A DNA stretch of 64,000 nucleotides from Hallerella sp964587155 (GTDB lineage Bacteria > Fibrobacterota > Fibrobacteria > Fibrobacterales > Fibrobacteraceae), in the NCBI GenBank assembly GCA_964587155.1, contig CAZPKF010000001.1, positions 1-64,000 of the forward strand. Direction: 5' to 3'. The position numbers were made by a program, and so were the translations under genes. Position 1 is the first letter of the stretch. Each line of letters starts with the position of its first letter. The notes under the pieces are model-generated. The model saw only the letters and a list, made by a program, of their open reading frames with translations, searched no databases and had not been told where the DNA came from. Positions 9,110-17,919 of this stretch are shown one piece after another.

Positions 9110-10726
9110 TCACCGGGAACGCTTCCGACGGCCATTCAAATCAAAGAGATTTTTTGACCCTAACATCCGAACAACTCCTGGATTTTGCAACACTCCATTC
9201 GGAATTTTCAGGGATTCTTCTTTCCCCGCCGCCGAATCCGAGACAGTTGAAAATTCCATCCAGTCCACATTTGCATAACTCCCGGTGATGAAAAGTTTCA
9301 AAACATGATTGCCTGTAGTAAGCATGGCTATCTCCACAGAAACCGTATCGTAGATATCCCAACTTCCGCCATTGGATATACTCACCGTGTCCGTCACGGC
9401 AACATCGTCCACGAAAAATTGGAAACTGGCCCCATCGGCTCCGCTAGATGCGTTCAGCGTCAACTTGTACGCTCCCGACCTTGCTACATTCACCGTGTAT
9501 TCGAGCCATTCCCCCTCTTCTGTATATCCAACGACAAATCCGTCCGATGTGCTGTCCAAACGACCCACGTCCACCGCATCTTCCCGGTAAACGCCTCCCT
9601 TATTTTTCACATCCTTGTCAAAATACGAAACGCCTTGACCGCCGACATCGTAATTTTCTGCTTCGATCTTTCCGGGGATCTCCCACACAACGCCGCCATA
9701 GGGTGCCTGAGGAACCGTATCGGAAAGGCTTTCGCCGAGGCCCGTCGTATTTACACCAGAATTTTCCGCCATATACTCCTTCAACCAAGTCATTGCAGGC
9801 CTATCCCGCCCATTTTTGATAATTCCTGAATTTCCATTTGTCGTCCAAGTCGATCCGTAGATATACCCCCAAAGAGTTACACCCGCCACATATTCCGCAT
9901 TCCAAAATTCGGGGATTTGCTCCTTGTAACGCTGCAACTGCAAAGCGTCGTCATCCGTTCCAATATCGTATTCCGTGATGTAAAGGGGAATTCCCGTCTC
10001 GTCATGGATTTTTTTCAACGCAGACTTGAATTCAGAATATTCCATATCCGTCAGATCATGAGCTTGTTGCCCATATGCGTCGACAGGAGCGCCCAATTGG
10101 ATGATTTTTTTCACCAAATCGATTCCTTCGTTTATTTGCCAACGGAATGTATTGTAATCGTTGTAAATTAAAACGGCATTCGGCCATAACCGCCTAGCCA
10201 TTTTAAAAGCATTCGCGACGAACGTATAAGTGTGAACTCCATCCACGACGTCGCCGCCCAACGCTTCGATGATTTTTGTCCTGGTATATCCGGAATGATA
10301 ATCGCTCCCCGCCCAAATTGCTTCGTTTACGACATCTATCATATCCAAATCGGGATAACGTTCCGCTACTGCAGAAAACCAACGATCAATGGCGAATTTT
10401 GTTTCTTCCACGTTTTTCGATTCTAACCAATTGGGATACTGGCTGCCCCAAACCAAGGCATGAAACTTGAATCGCCCTCCATTTTCCTTCGCCCAATTGT
10501 AAGCGGCATCGCAACCGCTCCAATTAAAAGTTCCCTCCGTGTATTCGATGGAACCCCATTTGCACTCGTTTTCTGCCGTAATCTGGTTCCAATAGGTTCC
10601 AAAATCACTGCGCACTTGACCGTTTGTCGTAATATTCCCCAAGAATTTGGAAGCTCCGTCCGCCATGCCAGCAAACGACAAGGAGAACGCCAAAAATCCC
10701 ACAGAAATCAACGCTATATTTTTCAT
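9110..10726 (-). CDS. GH10 endo-1,4-beta-xylanase with CBM6
   Basis: A secreted xylanase of 538 residues. It has a signal peptide (about 1-24) and a GH10 catalytic domain (about 25-325). The substrate-binding segment FKFHALVWG precedes the acid/base Glu 135 in DVVNEA and the nucleophile Glu 252 in YITEYDIG. After a short linker comes a CBM6 module (about 351-492, starting PGKIEAENYDVGG) that should bind xylan or cellulose chains. The C-terminus is basic and ends FDLNGRRKRSR, a motif shared with the adjacent GH43 enzyme. The start has an AGGAGAT ribosome site. The gene lies 35 nt downstream of the GH43 gene, so the two are probably co-transcribed and act together on arabinoxylan. Confidence 0.95.
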   Translation of the reverse strand: MKNIALISVGFLAFSLSFAGMADGASKFLGNITTNGQVRSDFGTYWNQITAENECKWGSIEYTEGTFNWSGCDAAYNWAKENGGRFKFHALVWGSQYPNWLESKNVEETKFAIDRWFSAVAERYPDLDMIDVVNEAIWAGSDYHSGYTRTKIIEALGGDVVDGVHTYTFVANAFKMARRLWPNAVLIYNDYNTFRWQINEGIDLVKKIIQLGAPVDAYGQQAHDLTDMEYSEFKSALKKIHDETGIPLYITEYDIGTDDDALQLQRYKEQIPEFWNAEYVAGVTLWGYIYGSTWTTNGNSGIIKNGRDRPAMTWLKEYMAENSGVNTTGLGESLSDTVPQAPYGGVVWEIPGKIEAENYDVGGQGVSYFDKDVKNKGGVYREDAVDVGRLDSTSDGFVVGYTEEGEWLEYTVNVARSGAYKLTLNASSGADGASFQFFVDDVAVTDTVSISNGGSWDIYDTVSVEIAMLTTGNHVLKLFITGSYANVDWMEFSTVSDSAAGKEESLKIPNGVLQNPGVVRMLGSKNLFDLNGRRKRSR

Positions 10727-10761
10727 CAGTATCTCCTATTGTTTATTTCTTCTGTCAAAAA

Positions 10762-12825
10762 TCAGAAAGCGCCATTTTTCCAAGGAAACGCTTGCCGACG
10801 ACCGTTCAAATCAAACCATTTCTTCTCTGAAATCCGCCGCAAGAATCCCGATTTCAACACCTCGCCGCGACGGAAAACCACTCCCGTCGATTCAAAATTC
10901 TCCAGAACAGAAAACACAAACCAGTCCAGATTCGCATGGCTTCCCGTCACTAAAACTTTGAGCACATGTTCTCCTGCCGCCACTTCCGATGTTACAACAG
11001 AAACGGTATCGTAAACACCCCAACTCCCACTGTTGGGAATTTTAATCGTGTCCGTCACCGCTTTGCCGTCGACAAAAAACTTCACGCTCGCCCCATCGAC
11101 TCCGCTAGATGCGTTCAGTGTCAACTTGAAACGCCCCGATTCAAAAACGTTCACCGTGTATTCGAGCCATTCCCCCTCTTCTGTATACCCAACGACAAAT
11201 CCGTCCAATGCGCTGTCCAAACGGCCTACGTCCACCTCATCTTCCCGGTAAACGCCACCCATATTTTCCACATCCTTGTCAAAATACGAAACGCCTTGAC
11301 CGCCGACATCGTAATCTTCTGCTTCGATTTTTCCGGGAATGGAAAACGCTCTTTTTTGATATGGCGATTGAATCGCCTCCTGTCCGGCAGCAAACGTCCA
11401 CTCTTTGACGCCCATCGTTGAATCCGCGATTCCCTTGAATACAAGATAAAGGGATTCAACAACTCCGTTCAAATGCCGCACTTCACATTCCGTTTTTTGA
11501 TAAACGCTCCAACTTCCCGTTTGAGGGATTTCGCAAGTTCCCGCATGAATTCCATTTAAACTGTCCCGCCAAATTTCAACCCGGTTTCCCGAAGACACGC
11601 TCGAAGCGAGAAGAGAAAACGTCAAAGCGCCCGCGCCAAAATCCACTCCCGACACCCGAATCCAAGATTCTTTTGTCGAAAGAGGCGTGAGCACGTGTTC
11701 CACAGGCTTTCCCGCCCTATAATCGCTACGGCTTCGCACATTGCGCTGTTTGGAACTGGTGAGCGCCGGATAAGTCTTGTACGGATTGAAATTCTTCAGC
11801 TGTTTGGGACCTTCATTCGTAAATTTCAGAAGATTCATTTTTTCTCCGTCATAAGTAAATTCATCGATCGAAAGACTGCGATGATATCCCGGTTCCGGAT
11901 TGGCTACACCCAACGATGCCGGGTGTTCTTCCGACAAAGCGAGACGGCGATCGTGATAAGCAACATACCAATGTCCGCGAAACTCAGCGATTCCATGATG
12001 ATTGTTATTGTAAGCGTTGATATTTTTCCCGTCAATATTCGGATTTTCCATAAACGTTCCCTGATAAGAATACGGGCCAGAGACTTTATCCGAAATCGCA
12101 TAAGAAATGTGTTGATTCTTGTCGTTATAAGTGAGGTAATACTTTCCCTTATACTTGTGAATATAAGAAGCTTCAAACGACTCTTTCGCCCCCTGCAAAG
12201 CGACCCGTGAATTTTTATCCAGAGAAATTCCAGAAGGTTTCAAACCGTTCAAACGATACAAATTGAAATTATTCCCATACGGTCGGGTATCGGAATTTCC
12301 GCCGCCGTAAGTAATGTAAACACTTTCATCGTCATCGACAAAAATGGCCGGATCAAAGCACCAGGCGATTCCATCGCAATCTACTTCTCCGGCAAAGCTT
12401 CCCCAACCTCCAATTAAAAGGCTTCCAACAGGATCCGTATAAGGCCCCGCAATATTCGGCGCCGAGAGCATGCCAATTCCGCTTGCCCCATTGGGATAAA
12501 CAATATAAATTAGACCGTCTTTGGCGACTGCGCCCGGAGCCCATGCGCCTGTCGCATAATCAACTTCGCGGCCCGCCGTAAAAATCATTCCGTAATCGGT
12601 CCAGTTTTGCATATCTTCACTGCTGAACGCGTAATAAGATTTAATCGTATACCCGTCATTTCCACTTTCATCGTCCGTATCGGCAATGATGTAAAAAGTG
12701 CTGTCCATGACAAAAACCGCCGGATCCGCCAAATAATGATAGCTGACAAGCGGATTTTCCGCCATCGACACAGATGATAAAATCCCGATTCCACACGATA
12801 CGGCAATCAAACTGTTCTTCAACAC
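10762..12825 (-). CDS. GH43 arabinofuranosidase/xylosidase with CBM6
   Basis: A secreted glycoside hydrolase of about 687 residues. After the signal peptide comes a five-bladed propeller domain. The catalytic base is the Asp in YLADPAVF (about 34), the pKa modulator is in CFDPAIFVDDD, and the general acid Glu is in ESFEASYIHK. A second beta-sandwich of CBM6-like type follows (about 380-480), then a typical CBM6 (about 495-640) nearly identical to that of the xylanase. The C-terminus again has FDLNGRR. I chose the GTG at 12825: an AAGGAGA site lies 5 nt upstream, and the protein then begins with the signal peptide. TTG at 12822 is an alternative. It is the first gene of the GH43-GH10 pair. Confidence 0.92.
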   Translation of the reverse strand: MLKNSLIAVSCGIGILSSVSMAENPLVSYHYLADPAVFVMDSTFYIIADTDDESGNDGYTIKSYYAFSSEDMQNWTDYGMIFTAGREVDYATGAWAPGAVAKDGLIYIVYPNGASGIGMLSAPNIAGPYTDPVGSLLIGGWGSFAGEVDCDGIAWCFDPAIFVDDDESVYITYGGGNSDTRPYGNNFNLYRLNGLKPSGISLDKNSRVALQGAKESFEASYIHKYKGKYYLTYNDKNQHISYAISDKVSGPYSYQGTFMENPNIDGKNINAYNNNHHGIAEFRGHWYVAYHDRRLALSEEHPASLGVANPEPGYHRSLSIDEFTYDGEKMNLLKFTNEGPKQLKNFNPYKTYPALTSSKQRNVRSRSDYRAGKPVEHVLTPLSTKESWIRVSGVDFGAGALTFSLLASSVSSGNRVEIWRDSLNGIHAGTCEIPQTGSWSVYQKTECEVRHLNGVVESLYLVFKGIADSTMGVKEWTFAAGQEAIQSPYQKRAFSIPGKIEAEDYDVGGQGVSYFDKDVENMGGVYREDEVDVGRLDSALDGFVVGYTEEGEWLEYTVNVFESGRFKLTLNASSGVDGASVKFFVDGKAVTDTIKIPNSGSWGVYDTVSVVTSEVAAGEHVLKVLVTGSHANLDWFVFSVLENFESTGVVFRRGEVLKSGFLRRISEKKWFDLNGRRQAFPWKNGAF

Positions 12826-12830
12826 GAATC

Positions 12831-12837
12831 TCTCCTT
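12831..12837 (-). promoter_or_regulatory. Ribosome binding site of the GH43 gene
   Basis: AAGGAGA on the minus strand just upstream of GTG 12825. It argues against the ATG at 12888, which would add 21 residues before the signal peptide. Confidence 0.6.
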
Positions 12838-12888
12838 TTTCCCAAAATCTATTTTGCCGCAAAGTCCTTTTTCAAAAAGGCAGCCCAT

Positions 12889-13341
12889 CTTTTATGGATA
12901 TTTTATCCACAAATTAAACTTCTATCGAGCCAACGTCTTTTGGAATTTCACACAAATGAAATTCAACATCTTCAAATATTTTCTTCCCAGCAAATCTGCC
13001 GTGGACACTTGTACGCAACCGGAGAACTTCAACGAAAAAATGCGGAATTGAAAATGTAAACCAAAAGTTCCTTTGTGAAACAAAGAAACTTTATGAAAAA
13101 GATCTCTCAAAAACTGAGCATTGTGTAATTCGGAGAAAGAACCGTAAAGCGGAAATCTTTGAATGGGTTGGGATTTCAAAGAAAACGCTTTTCTGCAATT
13201 GAATAAATTTCGTACGGTATTAACGGCAAAAATGAATACCGTTTTCGCAGAACGGAACTTTGTTCAACGCAAATTGTGGACGGCAAGAGATTTTCGCAAA
13301 ATAGAAGCTTATCCCATGCCGACCACAGGGCTGCTCCGTTT
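12889..13341. other. 453-bp intergenic region between GH43 and PL1 genes
   Basis: No convincing gene on either strand; the short reading frames here lack ribosome sites and typical composition. It contains one copy of an interspersed repeat at 13171-13253. It should also carry the promoter of the GH43-GH10 pair, which I could not place with confidence. Confidence 0.5.
13171..13253. repeat. Interspersed intergenic repeat, copy A
   Basis: The outer modules (13171-13197 and 13238-13253) match copy B at 24475-24501 and 24541-24556, with a single mismatch in the first module and none in the second. The inner 40 nt are diverged but alignable. The element is about 83 bp and lies in non-coding DNA. 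Confidence 0.7.
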
Positions 13342-16300
13342 TTAACGCCTAACTTTCAGCGTTTTTTGAATTCCATTCCCGTGAACATGGACGACATAAA
13401 TTCCCGAAGAAAAATTTCGCAAATCGACAATGGCTCGCCCATCATAAGAAACAATTGATTTCCGACTTACCACATTTTTCCCGCTCAGGTCTGCCACCGT
13501 TATCGTCGCATGGAGCGGCAAACCTTCAAACTGCACGGTTCCATTCCAAACGGAAGCGTGGAATTTTCCCACTTCTGCAAAACGGAGCGCCTCTGTTTCA
13601 AAATTTGCCTTGACAGCAATCTGATCTAAATTTGGACCGTCCGAGCCCAAAGTCGCAATGACGATTTTACTTTGCCCTTTGGGAAGTTCCACAGTCACAG
13701 AAATCGTATCCCAAACATTCCAAGCACCTGTTGATTCAAACGTTATCGTTTGCGCCGCCGATTCTTCCGTTTGAAGCATCAAATATCGAGCATCCGTTTT
13801 TCCGTGCGCATAAGTCAGCGTCACGGCATATTTCCCAGCCTTTTCTACCGTTACGGGAATTTCAACCGAACTTTCCCCTTCTCCGGCAAAATTTACATAG
13901 CCGCTTCCTTTGAATCCCTCATTTTTATTTTCGAATTCAGAATTGGAAAGAATTCCGTCTTCAGCCTGATAAACACCATTTGCGGATTCATCCGATACAG
14001 ACGAGGAACTCGAAGAATTCGCCGCCGATGATGACGAAGGTTTCGAAGTCTGCACAGGCACATTTTGAGTCACTCCGATTTCCCGTTCAAAAGAATCCCC
14101 CTCGGAATCGGTCAGCGTAAACGCGATATAACCGACACCGCCAAAATCTGAATCCATGCTGACCGTCATTTTTGATCCATTCAACCGGGCATTTACACCC
14201 GAAGGAACATTCGAAATTTTATAAGAACCGCCATTATAACCCACCGTAAACTGAGAAAGGTCTATCGTTTGCGTTTCTCCTATTTCAAACGTGTAATGCG
14301 CTTTTGCCATCCAATCCAAATAACGTTCTAGTTCTGTCCAACCGTCCCCAATGCGATCCTTGTTCGCATCGGCAAAATCTCCCTTCGACGACTTCGCATT
14401 GTACCCATACATATTTTCCCAAAAATCAGGAAGACCGTCCAAATCCGAATCGTAATCTTCTGCCCAACTGACGCTGGGATAATTCTCATACCCGCCCACA
14501 TCCGATTCCCTGTCGATAATGCCTTTCATATTGCCCACAGAACCCGTGTAAGTATAAGTTCCATTTTTGACTTCTTTTATGATTCGGGAATCGTGTTCGT
14601 CGAGAACGGGCATTCTCTGACCGACATCACTTAAAACGTCTTTGTACGCCGCCCGGGCGCTTTGAATATTGGCGTAAGAAGGGAAAAATGCCTTGTCGCG
14701 GAAAACTTCCCAGTTTAAAATTTGTCCATTACTGAGCGTATACCTGCGACCGCATTCGTCATTTGTTCCATTGCACACATAAGAACCGTCGGTTTTTTGC
14801 AAAACGTTGTTGTGGAAGTAATAACTTTGAGAACCTTTTCCCGTCCCTTCCAAATCGGCGCTCAGAACATAATCCATCGATGTCATAGACGCTGCACCGC
14901 GCTTGTAAAAATTGCCTACAAAATTCACTTCGTGTGCGCCACCATCCGTCACCCGGCTGTACCAATTATACACAACGTTGTTGAAAATATCCAAACGCCC
15001 ACTGTATTCTCCCGCAGCATCCAATCCTCCGCCAAGGCTCCAGTTTCGCCCGGCATTGTGCGCAAGCAAGTTATGGTGAAAACTTCCGATATCCCCACCA
15101 ATTGTCGCCGCATAACCGTGCCCCGTCCCGGCTGGATAATTTTGATGATTTGCAATATTCAACGCTTCCGAAATCAACGTCCTTTGCAAGGTCAAATTTT
15201 TACCTCCACGGCTAGAAAACGATTCATCAATCGTCCAACTGATAGAAGCGTGATCCAAAATGGAATGGTCACCGCCAGTCAATCCAATTCCATCATTTGT
15301 CGGCCCATAGCCCAACCGAAGCCGCATAAATCTAGCGACCAAATCTTTTCCGGTAAGTCCAATGGGATACCCTTTGAACGTAATACCCTTTCCCGGAGCG
15401 CTTTGCCCTGCAATCGTCGTATAAGGCTGATTGCAGAAAAGCTTTGATTTGAGCGTAATCACGCCCGAAACTTTAAAAAGAATTGTCCGTGGCCCAATAT
15501 CCGCAGAGCAAGCTTCACGAAAGCTGCCCTCGCCGGAATCGTTCAAGTTTGTCACATAAACAACTTTTCCTCCGCGACCGCCCACAGCTGTACGCCCATA
15601 GCCTTCCGCACCATCAAACGCATCGCGTCCTATGCGGAACCGCCAAACATCTCCAGTTGTCACTGTTCCGTTTGCATCGATTTCATCTATCCGCCAATAG
15701 TAAACATTCAGAGCATACGCATCATTTACTTTATATGTATTCGCCGTCTGTTCCCCTTTAAATTCCACGCTTTTTTCGTTCGCATTCAACACGGAAAGCG
15801 AATCTGTCCCAAAAAAAATGCGGTGTTTTTTCGCACTTGATGCCGCCTTCCACGAAAGAGTCAGCTCCCCATTTTCATGCGCCGCGTGATCATCTAAATC
15901 AGTAGGAGAGGGCGCACTCGCTTGAGCTGCGGAATTCGCTACATTCAAAGCGAATCCGTTTAATGTCACATTGCGAAACGTCGCGCTACTCGTACTTGGC
16001 TTGAACGTCACCGTGACAGATTTTCCCGTCGAAACCGAAAAAGTGACATACGCCGTGGCCGCATCCGCCGTGGAAAGCGGGCGTGTGACCGGTTTGATTC
16101 CCGTCAACACTTTGGATCCGTCCACATAAACATCAATATCGCTGTAAGTAAACGCCGAAGGTGCATCGCAATTGTTCAAATAAGCGAGTAGGGAATGGTT
16201 CCCCGCCGAAAGTCCCGCAAACGTCAGAGAAATTTCTCCCCCGGAATTCCCATTTTCCACAAGGATGCCGTCACCCACCAATCGAGCGTAATTCGGCGAC

Positions 16301-16548
16301 TGAACCGCAGCTTTATACCAATTCGCTTTCAAATTGGAACCGACGCTTCCCTTGGCAACTGTGATTTTGACGCCATCCAAAGTAGTATCCTTGGAACTGA
16401 CCCCAGAAACCATCCAGGGAACATAATTCGGTTCAGAAACTTCCGAAGAAGATCTTCCGCTCATATTGAAATCCACTTTAATGACAGGAATTCCCGCCAA
16501 AGAAATTGTCGTTATGAACAACAAAGAAAGCAGAAAAAACCGAAACAT
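13342..16548 (-). CDS. Secreted multidomain pectate lyase (PL1-like)
   Basis: A 1068-residue secreted protein. It has a signal peptide (about 1-18), an N-terminal beta-sandwich (about 20-205) and a fibronectin III-like domain (about 210-305). A parallel beta-helix pectate lyase domain follows (about 310-700), beginning GAEGYGRTAVGGRGG and containing TTIAGQSAPG, a WTIDESFSSRGG loop and FNNVVYNW. A dockerin-like calcium segment (DSDLDGLPDFWENMYG) is followed by an Ig-like domain, a Ser-rich linker, a CBM6/CBM35-like module (about 875-1000) and a C-terminal sorting domain of type IX secretion style (ADLSGKNV, GIYVVHV, KTLKV). It should cleave pectin at the cell surface or outside. An AAGGAGAAG ribosome site supports the ATG. 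It is a single-gene unit upstream of the xylanase pair. Confidence 0.9.
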   Translation of the reverse strand: MFRFFLLSLLFITTISLAGIPVIKVDFNMSGRSSSEVSEPNYVPWMVSGVSSKDTTLDGVKITVAKGSVGSNLKANWYKAAVQSPNYARLVGDGILVENGNSGGEISLTFAGLSAGNHSLLAYLNNCDAPSAFTYSDIDVYVDGSKVLTGIKPVTRPLSTADAATAYVTFSVSTGKSVTVTFKPSTSSATFRNVTLNGFALNVANSAAQASAPSPTDLDDHAAHENGELTLSWKAASSAKKHRIFFGTDSLSVLNANEKSVEFKGEQTANTYKVNDAYALNVYYWRIDEIDANGTVTTGDVWRFRIGRDAFDGAEGYGRTAVGGRGGKVVYVTNLNDSGEGSFREACSADIGPRTILFKVSGVITLKSKLFCNQPYTTIAGQSAPGKGITFKGYPIGLTGKDLVARFMRLRLGYGPTNDGIGLTGGDHSILDHASISWTIDESFSSRGGKNLTLQRTLISEALNIANHQNYPAGTGHGYAATIGGDIGSFHHNLLAHNAGRNWSLGGGLDAAGEYSGRLDIFNNVVYNWYSRVTDGGAHEVNFVGNFYKRGAASMTSMDYVLSADLEGTGKGSQSYYFHNNVLQKTDGSYVCNGTNDECGRRYTLSNGQILNWEVFRDKAFFPSYANIQSARAAYKDVLSDVGQRMPVLDEHDSRIIKEVKNGTYTYTGSVGNMKGIIDRESDVGGYENYPSVSWAEDYDSDLDGLPDFWENMYGYNAKSSKGDFADANKDRIGDGWTELERYLDWMAKAHYTFEIGETQTIDLSQFTVGYNGGSYKISNVPSGVNARLNGSKMTVSMDSDFGGVGYIAFTLTDSEGDSFEREIGVTQNVPVQTSKPSSSSAANSSSSSSVSDESANGVYQAEDGILSNSEFENKNEGFKGSGYVNFAGEGESSVEIPVTVEKAGKYAVTLTYAHGKTDARYLMLQTEESAAQTITFESTGAWNVWDTISVTVELPKGQSKIVIATLGSDGPNLDQIAVKANFETEALRFAEVGKFHASVWNGTVQFEGLPLHATITVADLSGKNVVSRKSIVSYDGRAIVDLRNFSSGIYVVHVHGNGIQKTLKVRR

Positions 16549-16641
16549 GACTTCTCCTTTTTGAACGTAAAATAGAACGCCATGTTCATTTTTAAGCGGA
16601 TAAAAAAATTATCGGTTGTCCAAAGACAACCGACTTGAGCT

Positions 16642-17919
16642 TCACCTTTTTTTGCGTTTGGGCCCAGGCATAAAAGGACTTTCCGCTTCAGAAGAATTCC
16701 GTTTTGGAGAAGTCGCAAATTCTTGTTTAACGACAACCGAATCTCCATCCGAAAGCCCCTTTAATATTTGAACGTTCACGCCATCGTTCAGCCCCGTTTT
16801 CACCGGGCGAAATTCCACTTTTCCTCCAGCATCGATCCAAACGCCACGCCGTTCGCGCTTCAACGCGGGAGAATTCTTTTTCCCTCCCGAAAGGGCAGAC
16901 GTTCCCGGCGAAGGTCCAAAATCTTCTCCCGGAGAAATTCGTTTTTCAGAACGCTTTTTGGTGTGCGGCATTCCGCGGTGGTCCGCGACAGGCGTTCCCT
17001 CTGACGGCGTAAACTGCAACGCGGCAACAGGGACACTGAGCGCATTTTCAACCTCTTCGGTCACAATCGTGCAAGTTGCCGTCATACCGGGGAGAAGTTT
17101 CAACTCCGGATTATCCGCCGAAATGACCACCGTGTAAGTCACCACGTTAGAGGTTACTTTTGGATTCAAACGCACCAGTTCCACCGTTCCGTCAAAGCGA
17201 TCGTTTTGAAAAGCGTCCACGGTAAACGAAACCTTTTGTCCCGTCTTCACCTGTCCAATATCCGCTTCGTCAACATCCGCCATCACCCGCATTTTCGAAA
17301 GATCTTTTGCCAAAATGAAAAGCGTCGGGGCACTCATGGAAGCCGCTACAGTTTGCCCTACATCGACAGAGCGCTCCAGCACAACGCCGTCTATGGGACT
17401 TTTTATGATGCAATAGCTCAAATTCAACTTCGCCTGTTTGACTTCGCTTTTTCGAGTTTCCCAAGACAGTTTCGCCGAATTCATTTCGTATTCCGCAGTT
17501 TCTAAATCCACGGCACTTGCGCTATTCGTTTCTGCCAGCTTTTTTGTCCGATTGAACACAGAAAGTTTGTGCTCGTAATCAATTTTTGCACTGTTCGATG
17601 CGATTTCCGCTTGGTAAAGGTTCGCCTGCAATTTGGAACGGTCCAACTCAGCAATCACTTGGCCTTTTTTCACTTTGGAATTGAAATCCACATAAATTTT
17701 ACTGATATCGCCAGAAACTTGCGTCCCGACATTCACCGTATCCATCGGCGAAAGCGTTCCCGTCGAAGAAATCGTCGTCTGAATCGTCAAGCGTCGAGTC
17801 TTTTCGCTTATCATTTTCCCCGCACCGGCTTGTTCCGGAGACGCAATCAACCGATACGCGACAAACGCCAGAACGCCCAATACGACAAGGACCAACAAAA
17901 TTCGAAATCCTTTTTTCAT
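16642..17919 (-). CDS. MacA/HlyD-type periplasmic adaptor protein
   Basis: A 425-residue membrane-fusion protein. It has an N-terminal anchor (about 4-24), a biotinyl-lipoyl half (VNVGTQVSGDISKIYVD, about 62-78), a coiled-coil hairpin (about 90-170), the second lipoyl half (CIIKSPIDGVVLERSVDVGQTV) and beta-barrel domains with LLPGMTATCTI. A charged insertion of about 50 residues (about 305-360) is odd. Adaptors of this type bridge an inner-membrane ABC or RND pump and TolC. The gene overlaps the TolC-like gene by 4 nt (ATGA), but no pump gene follows: the next gene downstream is the pectate lyase. The pump must be elsewhere or the adaptor has another partner. Confidence 0.9.
   Translation of the reverse strand: MKKGFRILLVLVVLGVLAFVAYRLIASPEQAGAGKMISEKTRRLTIQTTISSTGTLSPMDTVNVGTQVSGDISKIYVDFNSKVKKGQVIAELDRSKLQANLYQAEIASNSAKIDYEHKLSVFNRTKKLAETNSASAVDLETAEYEMNSAKLSWETRKSEVKQAKLNLSYCIIKSPIDGVVLERSVDVGQTVAASMSAPTLFILAKDLSKMRVMADVDEADIGQVKTGQKVSFTVDAFQNDRFDGTVELVRLNPKVTSNVVTYTVVISADNPELKLLPGMTATCTIVTEEVENALSVPVAALQFTPSEGTPVADHRGMPHTKKRSEKRISPGEDFGPSPGTSALSGGKKNSPALKRERRGVWIDAGGKVEFRPVKTGLNDGVNVQILKGLSDGDSVVVKQEFATSPKRNSSEAESPFMPGPKRKKR

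Noticed and set aside
12865..12879. CCTTTTT/AAAAAGG inverted repeat upstream of the GH43 gene
   Set aside because: A/T-only stem with a 1-nt centre; likely by chance and not a stable hairpin.
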